From Ostreococcus mediterraneus (Eukaryota; Chlorophyta; Mamiellophyceae; Mamiellales; Bathycoccaceae): a stretch of 64,000 bases of DNA. Each line of letters begins with the position of its first letter. The first letter of the stretch is position 1. The notes under the pieces are model-generated. The model saw only the letters and a program-made list of their open reading frames with translations, was not told where the DNA came from and did no database searches. Below are positions 56,874 through 64,000 of this stretch, piece by piece. The position numbers and the translations under genes were made by a program. The stretch spans positions 620,001-684,000 of the forward strand of contig WMKK01000008.1 of the NCBI GenBank assembly GCA_012295225.1, written 5' to 3'.

Positions 56874-58193
56874 TTAACTGACGCCGAAAAATCCAGCGAG
56901 AATAAACACGGTGCCCAAGGCCATGAGGCTCGCTTGTTTGAGATGTGTGGCCCAAATGGGATGGCCTATGATGACTTCTACGGAGGCTGCCATTGGGATT
57001 TGAAGCGACAAGCCGATGGACGCGATGGTGGGCGACGTGAGAAGCACCGCGCGCGCCCATAGGTAGTCGCTACAGACGTTATCAAAGAACGCCTTGGAAC
57101 ACGCGAGAAGGAAAACACGCGTGTCGACTGAGCGGAATAAGTTGCCGAGGAAACCTAGGCTGCGCAAGACCACGAGGCTGACACCCATGACGGTGAAATT
57201 TATGACTCCCATGAGTCCAAAGAATAACGTCATATCCGTCCGTTCATCTTCTACGAGGTACACTTTCATGATCGCCGTGTATAGCGCATACATTCCTGCC
57301 GCAGCAAGGGCTAATATGTTCCCTAGCATTGGGGTTTGTATGCTTTCTCCGAGCGCGTTGGAGCCGTCGACGTCGAGACCAGACATCGGATTGTTTTCCT
57401 CCGTCTCAACTCCCCGAGGATCTGAATCCGCTAGCGTCACCAACACCGTCCCAATCACATATGACGACACTGCGATAACCTTCCACCACGAAAACTTGTC
57501 GAGTCCCAAGTACACGCTCACAGCAAACGTAAATACCGCGCTCGAAGAGCTCAACATGGAGTTCGCGGTAACCGACGTCATCAACAAGCTATAATCAAAC
57601 GCGAGCTGCGCGGCGACCCAAATCGGCGCCACCGCTAACGCCGCGCGCGCGTGATACCAAAAACTATACGGTGCTACATACGCCGCGCGGACTCTGTCTT
57701 CTTTGTCATCCGCTGAGCGTGAATTCCCCGTTTCCTCGTCGCCCGTTCTATTATCCTTTACGAGCGTCGCGAGCTCGATGCCGTCTATATCCGAATCCCT
57801 ACGCCGCGTCCGCACCTCCGCGCGTGGGTTCATCCCAGTACTCACACCTTTACGATTCGTGTCATCTCCACGTTCCTTGGCATGCACCACGCCCTTACCC
57901 GAACGTGCGTGACTTAAAGCGTCAAAGATCGCGCGCGCCCGAAACGGCGTCAAGATGATGAACCCGCTCGAACAAATATACGTCAGCAACACGGGCGAAA
58001 GCCCGTGCGCTTCGAGACGCGACACCAAGAACGAGGCCGCGATCCATATCACGCACACGAGAAAGATGAAGAAATATCCAAGCGCTTCGCCTTTGAGATT
58101 GAACGTTCGAGAGGGCTGGGCACCGCTTTGGGTCTTGGCGGAACTCGGCGGAACTCGGCGCTTTTCGGCGGTATTCTGCGAGGCGGGCGCCAT
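56874..58193 (-). CDS. SLC35F-like drug/metabolite transporter (DMT superfamily)
   Basis: 439 residues. About ten transmembrane helices: ALGYFFIFLVCVIWIAASFLV first, then a ~100-residue charged loop between helices 2 and 3, FDYSLLMTSVTANSMLSSSSAVFTF, WWKVIAVSSYVIGTVLV, the EamA-like duplicate half (LGNILALAAAGMYALYTAIMKVYL) and SPTIASIGLSLQIPMAASVEVI, all typical of the SLC35F5/THI74 group. The substrate is unknown (nucleotide sugar or thiamine-related in relatives). The first ATG is 8 codons into the open frame. Confidence 0.85.
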   Translation of the reverse strand: MAPASQNTAEKRRVPPSSAKTQSGAQPSRTFNLKGEALGYFFIFLVCVIWIAASFLVSRLEAHGLSPVLLTYICSSGFIILTPFRARAIFDALSHARSGKGVVHAKERGDDTNRKGVSTGMNPRAEVRTRRRDSDIDGIELATLVKDNRTGDEETGNSRSADDKEDRVRAAYVAPYSFWYHARAALAVAPIWVAAQLAFDYSLLMTSVTANSMLSSSSAVFTFAVSVYLGLDKFSWWKVIAVSSYVIGTVLVTLADSDPRGVETEENNPMSGLDVDGSNALGESIQTPMLGNILALAAAGMYALYTAIMKVYLVEDERTDMTLFFGLMGVINFTVMGVSLVVLRSLGFLGNLFRSVDTRVFLLACSKAFFDNVCSDYLWARAVLLTSPTIASIGLSLQIPMAASVEVIIGHPIWATHLKQASLMALGTVFILAGFFGVS

Positions 58194-58411
58194 TTGGGCG
58201 ACGTGTGCGCGGGGCAAATGAACACCTCGAGCGCGTTGGGCGTCTAGAGGTCTAGAATGGGCGTGTGTACGAGTGAGGTGCGTGCGGGAAGGGTGTCCCG
58301 CTGCGCTCGCGGGTCGTCTCGAGCGGCGCTCGAGATAACGCGGTTGGTCGCCCGCCGAGTCTATAAATCAATAAGCAGTACACATGTATTACAATCTACA
58401 CGATCGCGAAT

Positions 58412-59254
58412 CTACGCGTCGTCGCCGAATAAGGCATCTTCGGGCTCGCTCAGTTCCGCATACGCCGCTTGCATGTTCGCGTCGAGCGCGTCGTCGCTCA
58501 TTTCTTCGTCAAACATGACCTCGTGAAGCTTGGACTCTGGATCTTCTTTCGTGATCAACAACACCGGATTGAGTGGCGCGTATACGAGATACCGCGAAGC
58601 ACCCGACGCGAACGTGCACACCTCGACGCCTTCGTTCGGTTCATCCCCACCAGTGTCCATTTCCAACGTATCGTCCTCGTTCATGCGCACCGGCCCGCGA
58701 ATCGTCATGCAAAACGCGCTTCGTTGCAACAAAAACCCACGCAACGCCAACGACTTATTCATATCGGGTAAAATCTGGCGCAATTCCACGTCATCAATGT
58801 CACTCAAATCTTCATCTTCGCTCAAGCCTTCACCGCGCAAGACATCGATCGGGGTATCCACCGGAAGCACCAGACACCGCTCCTCGCCGTTGGCCAACGT
58901 AAACCGCCGTCGGAGCATGCATAACAATCGTCGATTCGTTTCCGGCTCGAGCACCTCCACGAGTGGCATCGCAGGCGCAATCTCGCTATTCGCAGAATAC
59001 GCGCTCGCACCGCTCGAGCTCGTCGCGCCCGCGCCGCGAGAACCTCCTCCGCCGCCTTTGCCTTTGCTCCCGCGCGTCTCCACCCCGCGCGCGCGACGCA
59101 CAACCTCAGTGATGGCGTGTTTCTTCTCCACCTCAAGCTCAGGCGACCGTCGCGCGTGACGCTGCGGCTTCGCGCGCGGCACCGTGTGGCGCTGACTCTG
59201 TGCCCGCGCCGACGCCGACACCGTCAACGACGACGACATCATCATCAACATCAT
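58412..59254 (-). CDS. Plastid protein with DUF3727-like domain
   Basis: 280 residues. A Ser/Arg-rich N-terminus (about 1-45) fits a transit peptide; a Gly/Ser/Arg linker follows. The conserved part starts at about 100 (VEVLEPETNRRLLCMLRRRFTLANGEERCLVLPVDTPIDVL) and ends in an acidic tail (ELSEPEDALFGDD). This arrangement resembles the DUF3727 proteins of cyanobacteria and plant plastids, which have no established biochemical role. The open frame begins at a non-ATG codon; the first ATG was chosen among four close ones. Confidence 0.68.
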   Translation of the reverse strand: MMLMMMSSSLTVSASARAQSQRHTVPRAKPQRHARRSPELEVEKKHAITEVVRRARGVETRGSKGKGGGGGSRGAGATSSSGASAYSANSEIAPAMPLVEVLEPETNRRLLCMLRRRFTLANGEERCLVLPVDTPIDVLRGEGLSEDEDLSDIDDVELRQILPDMNKSLALRGFLLQRSAFCMTIRGPVRMNEDDTLEMDTGGDEPNEGVEVCTFASGASRYLVYAPLNPVLLITKEDPESKLHEVMFDEEMSDDALDANMQAAYAELSEPEDALFGDDA

Positions 59255-59590
59255 GACGTGCGCTTTTCGCAACGCTCTGTCGCCTCGACACCCTCGTGCG
59301 TCGACGCGTCACGTATCACACTCCAGTACACAAACACACAAATGAACGGTGCGTCGAATTCGACGTTCGCGCGGGCGTTCGCGCGCGCTCGTGCCGCGTA
59401 CCGCGCGCGTACAGTGACGCCGCCGCCACGAATGCTCAGGGTTTCGTCACATCGTAAAAACAAAATCCGTCATTCTTTTCGCATCTACCCCCTCACGCCC
59501 TGGTCGTGATTGGTCGATGTGTATCCGAGCCCAAAAACGCACGACACCGCGCGTGCGTTTCTCTCATCGTGTCGTCGGCATTTCGCGACG
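59255..59590. promoter_or_regulatory. Divergent promoter with minus-strand CCAAT motif
   Basis: 336 bases between the starts of the DUF3727-like and MYND-CS genes. At 59498-59517 the minus strand reads TCGACCAATCACGACCAGGG, a close match to the motif repeated at 37654-37824. Nothing else was recognised. Confidence 0.55.
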
Positions 59591-60635
59591 ATGAGCCTGA
59601 CGCACGCGACGTGTCACTACCAGGAAGACCTCCCATCGCACGCCGCGCACGAATGCGGGAATTGCGGGCACACCGGGTCGAATCTCGCGTGCTGCGCGCG
59701 ATGTCGGTCGATGTGGTTTTGTTCAGTCAAGTGTCAAAAGGCGTATTGGCCGTTTCATAAGCAATGGTGTCGGAAGAATGATTTCGCGGATGCCGTGGAG
59801 CGCACGGAGCCAAAGTTTGCGAGATGGATGCGGAAGCATGGGAAACAGGCGGTGTTGAAGGATGGTGCGATGCGATGTGATGCGATGTGAAGCGATGTGA
59901 TGTGTGACGCGCGACGGATGAAACGCGACTCGGGACCGCGGCGCGCGACTGACTGTTGACTTTGTGTCGTTCGGCACGTGCGCGTACGCATGCGTAGATG
60001 AAGTCGATCGACTCGAGCGTAAGGTTGTGACGCAAGAAGAAATGTACGGGCGAGCGAATCCCAAGCCGCTACCGCCGAGTTTCGATGCGGAAGATATGCG
60101 GAAGATGCGCGCGGCGGAGGAGACGCGATTGTTGCGTTTGCGGGACGCCTCGAGTGAGGATGCATGGCTCGCGATCGGTATTCCTGACACTCTCGGGATG
60201 ACATTTGACACGTACAAGTGGCGGCAAAATCAATCATTTGTCGAGGTGTTTGTGAAACTCCCGACTGGTGCGCGCAAGCACGACGTGGAGGTGACGCTCG
60301 ACGTGCGTCGTCTCACCGTTCGCGTGCGCGGCGCGGCGATCATCGACGGTACCTTACACGCCGCAATCAAAGCCGAGCTCAGCACGTGGATAATTGTCGA
60401 CGATGTGCTCGAAATCTCGCTGTTAAAGCGCAACCGCCGTGGGCACTATGAAAATGGCACGACGAATTCGGATACGTTTTGGCCGTCGTTGCTCATCGAA
60501 GACGTTTCGCGCGACCGAGCGCTCCCATCCATTCCCCCGAGCGAGTACTACGAAAGCGAGTACGAAATCGAGGCAGATATTACAAACAACGCGCGCAAGT
60601 CATCTAGCCGCCCGATGATTGCGAACCGACGATAG
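59591..60635 (+). CDS. MYND zinc finger plus CS (p23/NudC-like) domain protein
   Basis: Two exons, 59591-59864 and 59998-60635, 303 residues. Exon 1 has a MYND finger: CGNCGHTGSNLACCARCRSMWFCSVKCQKAYWPFHKQWC. Exon 2, joined in phase as LKDDEVDRLERK, has a helical stretch and then a CS domain (YKWRQNQSFVEVFVKLP, DVEVTLDVRRLTVRVRG, LSTWIIVDDVLEISLLKRNR) as in NudC and p23 co-chaperones. It may link a MYND protein-binding surface to Hsp90-type chaperoning; this is inference. The 133-base intron begins GTGCGA, contains GATGTGATGCGATGTG-type repeats and ACTGAC, and ends GTAG. Confidence 0.85.
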
Positions 60636-60711
60636 AGTGCATTTTCGTTTGGCGAGCTCTTCCGTCGGCGCAACTGCCTCAAGCCCGCACTCGCTGACGC
60701 GCCTCAAACGC

Positions 60712-61134
60712 ATGAACGCGCGCAGTATGCGTCGCATCATCACGCGTCGCCGCCACAGCAACCTTCGCGTAGGTGTGCACATAGTCATCATCGCGTGTGT
60801 ACTCGCGCTGACGCGTCTCGTCGCCGACGTCGTGGCCGCGAGCGACGGGGACGCCGAGCGCTCGCGCGCTGAGCCGGTACCGTTGCCGACGCGCGACGAC
60901 GGTGCGGATGATGGAGTGCCCGTGCGACAGATTAAGTTTGGGGAGAAGATACGTTTAGATGAGTTCGGGCCGGTGGTGATAAACGCGGATTGCACGACGT
61001 CGCACATAGAGAATTGGGGAGAGTTGACAACGAGGGAGCGAGCAACGACATTTAGACGGATAGGAGCGCGAAATCGCGAGCGTCGAGCGGAGTGCGAAGT
61101 CCAAGCGCGAAAAGGACGGGATGGGGAGTTGTAG
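60712..61134 (+). CDS. Small single-pass membrane protein, conserved C-terminal motif
   Basis: 140 residues. A basic N-terminus and one transmembrane segment at about 22-45 (VHIVIIACVLALTRLVADVV) precede a short acidic linker and a conserved-looking module: IRLDEFGPVVINADCTTSHIENW, then LTTRERATTFRRIGARNRER. A similar GPVVVN-DGT-SRI-NW ... T-R-LG-RN-R pattern occurs in small membrane proteins of fungi and algae; no function is known to me. The start is placed at the ATG (MNARSMRR) nearest the membrane segment; an upstream in-frame ATG overlaps the end of the MYND-CS gene. Confidence 0.7.
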   Translation: MNARSMRRIITRRRHSNLRVGVHIVIIACVLALTRLVADVVAASDGDAERSRAEPVPLPTRDDGADDGVPVRQIKFGEKIRLDEFGPVVINADCTTSHIENWGELTTRERATTFRRIGARNRERRAECEVQARKGRDGEL

Positions 61135-61198
61135 CGCATAGCGGCTTTTAAAGTATGGTAGTTATATATCTTACATGCTCTTTCACCTTAAACGTTGG

Positions 61199-63528
61199 CT
61201 ATTGCATGGCGTCCAAGTCAAGTCGAGCGACAGTGTCGATTACACGCGCCCAAATGTCTGCCGCCACGCCTACAGGCAAACCTGGAGCGTCAGTAAAAAT
61301 TCTTCCAGTCTTGCGCGCTTCTTTTGCGTACTGCACGACATTGTTGCGCGTTTCGTGCGATGCGGCGCATACAAACTGTAACGCCGCTCGCATCGACTGC
61401 ACCGCCTTACCCGCATCTTCAGCATCCTTACTGGCAATTTCACGCTCCTCGCGAAGTTGCTCCAAGTAGCGAATACCGCGATTTGGATTCTGCGACGCAG
61501 CGAGATCGTCGGCACGAGCGATGAGCGTCTCAACGCGATGTTCGAGCTCGGCGATTCGCGCTTCGGCTTGCTCATTGACGCGCGTCAAACGCAACACTTC
61601 AGCTTCGAGCAAAACTGCGCCGGCACTCATCGCTTGGGCACGTAGCATGTCTTGCTCGGCTTTGCTTGTTGTTGTACTTACGTCACGCATCGTTCGCTCA
61701 AGCTGCGCGCGTTTACTTGTTTCTTCACACAGTTGAGATTCCGCCTTTTCGAGGCGCTCAGCGTAGCTATCGGCGCGCTCTTGTTCGCGCTTCAATTCTA
61801 AAGCGCGGTCGCGATCTCGCACATTCGCGTCCGCCAGAACACGGTTCAAATGCTCGACTTCTTCCGAGAGCTCTTGTCGATTGAGGTACGTCATTTCATT
61901 GTCTCGCAGGCACAACTTAGCTTCCTTGAGTTGCGCCTTCAATCGATCGATGTCGGCCTCGCGCATGTCCACGTCGCGCTTGAGCGACTGGATGGTTTCT
62001 TTTTGATGCAGTACGAGTGCTTCGCGCTGTTCGTGCTTGTCGCGAAGAGCGAAATACTTGTGCATCGTCTCGCTCGCCTCGTGTCTCACCGACTCGGCTG
62101 ATTCCATTTCAGCTTCGAGCTCCGCTTTCAAATCGCGGCAAATGGCTTGTGCTTGAGACGCCGCCAAACGCGCAGCCTGGGCTTCGCGAATACTCGCCTG
62201 GTCCAGTTTTCCTTCACCAGCTTCAATCATCTTCATGAGCCTACCTTTGGTCATGGCTAGTTCTTCTCGGAGCGTGTTGGCGGCACGTTGCGCTTCCTCC
62301 TCCTTACGTCTGGCGTTTCGCACTGCTTCACGCGCATCCTCTTCGACTTCGCGCATCGCGCGTTTCACGCGTTGCGATTCGTCCACGGTTGTGTGCGCCA
62401 CCGCTCCAGTACTCGCTTTAACGTCCGCCAAAGCCATCGCGAACTCCTCTTGCATGCGCTGAATTTCAGCCGCGTGGTGCTCCTTCAAAATCTGAATCTC
62501 GCGCACCTTGGCGGCATCTTCGAGGCGGTCTAACGTCATCACGCTATCACGCATTAAATCTCTTGCCGCGCGCCCGTTACCCTTAGCGCTTTCTATCGCC
62601 GACGTCAGCGCCTGCGCCTTGCGAGACTGTTCGCGCAAATCTCGTTCGCATTGTAGGCGCGCCTTGGTCACTTCCTCGAGCTCATCTCGAGTCTTATCAA
62701 GCTCTTCGCGCGTTTCCTTGAGCTCTTCATCCACGTGTGATTTAGCGATGGTGACTTGCTCAAAACTTGCGCGCACATCGCGCAAAGTATCCGTCAACTC
62801 TTCCATAGATGATTCCGCCGCGCGCTTCTCCTCGAGCAACGCCGCGTTCTCCTCCTCCAATTTCGCATTGTCCTCATTCAACGCCTCCGCCGCACCATTC
62901 GCGCGTTCGACATCAGCCGTCAACGCCTCAATCGCCGCTTCACTCGACGCCATCTCCGTCGCCAATCGCTCCTCCAACGCCGCCGTGACCTCCGCCTTGT
63001 CCTTCTCCGCCGCCTCAAGCGCGCGCGTCAACTCTAAAACCTCTCTCTCCGCGTGCCGTTTCAATCGTTCCGCCACCGACGTTCGCGACGCCATATCGCG
63101 CGTTTTCCCCAGCACTTCCTCCGTCGCCTCGCGCTCGCGTTGTTCGCGCAATCGCTCCATGTCTGCTTTTCTCGCCTTGGCCTGCGCGCGCGTCGCGATG
63201 CGTCTCTCGTCAGTCATCGCATTCAACCCCTCAGCACGCGCGCACCATCGACGCTTCGCGCACGTCACGCGCACGAACACGCACGCACCTCTAACGCTTC
63301 AACCTTTCTCGCCTGCGCCGCATCGCGCTCCGCCGCATCCGCGCGCGCGCGCCCTTCTCGCAATCGTCGATTCGATTCATCCTCTTCGTGTCGCAACATC
63401 GCCAACTCCGCCGCGAGTTTCTCCGCATCGAACGACTCCCGGCGGTGGTACGGCGCGTTCCCGAGCTCGTGAAATATCGCCCGCTTGCGCGTGTGCTCGG
63501 CCGGGCGCCATTCGCGCGATGGAGCCAT
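61199..63528 (-). CDS. Long coiled-coil protein
   Basis: Two exons, 63289-63528 and 61199-63181, 740 residues. Exon 1 (MAPSREWRPAEHTRKRAIF ... RKVEALE) and exon 2 (AKARKADMERLREQRER onward) join in phase and continue the same heptad pattern; the 107-base intron has GTGCGTG, ACTGAC and GCGCAG. Almost the whole chain (about 30-680) is coiled coil with Glu, Ala, Arg and Leu in register, ending in a short folded-looking tail (IFTDAPGLPVGVAADIWARVIDTVARLD). It resembles microtubule-organising or Golgi tether proteins; no specific family was recognised. Confidence 0.78.
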
Positions 63529-63668
63529 GGCGATGCGGGCGCGCGCGTGATTATGACGCGCGCACCGTCGTTCCCCTGCACCGCATTCGCGCGCCCCGAG
63601 CCCGCCCTCGCGTGCCCGTGCGCGCGCGGCGTCGCGGCGACATTGAACAATAATCGCATTTCGTCGTC

Positions 63669-64000
63669 ATGGACGCCCTCGAGCGCATGCTGACCGCGGC
63701 GAACGTGGCGATGGCGGACCCGAACGTGCGCCGACCGGTGCGCGTGGTTGATGCGCCGCACGAGATTGATGGCGCCGACGCCGAGCCCGCGGTGCACGTG
63801 CTCGAAAGCGCGCGCGATGAGCACACGGATGAGGAAATTGTACGCGCCGTGATCGAGGCGTACGATAGAAAGGATTACTTTGCGTGCTTGAACGTGCGGA
63901 AACCAGATTGCGATGATTTGGGGCGGCCGGTGTGGGACGTGAGCGCGCCCGAGTTGAATCGAGCGTTTCGTAAGGCGTCGTTGCGCGTGCACCCCGATAA
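63669..64000 (+). CDS. J-domain (DnaJ-like) co-chaperone, 3' end outside window
   Basis: The frame from ATG (MDALERML) stays open to the last base. Visible are about 110 residues: an acidic N-terminal stretch, then KDYFACLNVRKP and PELNRAFRKASLRVHPDK, i.e. helices I and II of a J domain with the HPD tripeptide that stimulates Hsp70 ATPase. A ~13-residue insertion between helix I and II (DCDDLGRPVWDVS) is seen. Divergent from the coiled-coil gene, 140 bases apart. Confidence 0.85.
   Translation, partial: MDALERMLTAANVAMADPNVRRPVRVVDAPHEIDGADAEPAVHVLESARDEHTDEEIVRAVIEAYDRKDYFACLNVRKPDCDDLGRPVWDVSAPELNRAFRKASLRVHPD

Noticed and set aside
60600-61139. Minus-strand open frame over the small membrane protein gene
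   Set aside because: The plus-strand product has a membrane helix and a recurrent conserved motif; the antisense one has none.

Overview
The window is nuclear DNA from a picoeukaryotic green alga, most likely a species of Ostreococcus (Mamiellophyceae). The best single clue is the front-end desaturase at 1602-2978, which by memory of its sequence is very close to, but not identical with, the acyl-CoA delta-6 desaturases of O. tauri and O. lucimarinus. The EFL-type translation elongation factor, PGR5, RbcX, a CBL-interacting kinase and an E1-U1-free spliceosomal Sm protein set fit this. Genes are packed head-to-head and tail-to-tail, most lack introns, the DNA is GC-rich (so many long antisense frames are open by chance), and intergenic tails are short and AT-rich. 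No tRNA, rRNA, CRISPR array, transposon or virus-derived element was recognised.

Layout. 0-5 kb: 3' part of a coiled-coil protein, delta-6 desaturase, and a cell-surface protein with a periplasmic-binding-protein-like fold. 4.87-5.22 kb: two identical 148-bp copies of a hairpin-rich element between convergent genes. 5.3-13.5 kb: PHT4-type anion transporter, AP180/CALM clathrin adaptor, QCR9, a cation/proton antiporter, eIF2B-beta, PGR5. 13.6-18.4 kb: a GT10-like glycosyltransferase, a related-looking type II membrane protein and a PI-PLC X-domain protein. 18.5-28.1 kb: galacturonate-reductase-like oxidoreductase, VPS35L, LON-domain protein, AlaX-type editing protein, and a SET plus Rossmann methyltransferase fusion. 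28.2-33.4 kb: RbcX, EFL, and AdoMet decarboxylase with its conserved upstream ORF. 33.7-46 kb: DIS3L2-like exoribonuclease, a multi-finger GATA-like protein, ATM1-type ABC transporter, HAD hydrolase, CIPK, HrpB-type helicase. 46-64 kb: SmG, DEP-SMP protein, Sfi1-like protein, bacterial-type RNase P protein, two unidentified genes, TRB-like telomere Myb protein, a drug/metabolite transporter, a DUF3727-like plastid protein, MYND-CS protein, a small membrane protein, a coiled-coil protein and the start of a J-domain protein.

Splicing. I could resolve 13 introns (58-250 nt) by joining conserved domain pieces; 11 carry ACTGAC and one ACTAAC about 25-35 nt before the acceptor. This signal was used to place short 5' exons for AP180, the antiporter, the oxidoreductase, DIS3L2, CIPK, SmG, the TRB-like protein, MYND-CS and the terminal coiled-coil protein.

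Most noteworthy: (1) the AdoMet decarboxylase upstream peptide, whose plant-like C-terminal end (CARHPR) only appears after removal of an intron; (2) a 20-bp CCAAT-centred motif shared by three divergent promoters, tandemly repeated with E2F-like sites at 37.6-37.85 kb; (3) the duplicated hairpin element; (4) several uncommon domain fusions (SET-methyltransferase, DEP-SMP, MYND-CS).
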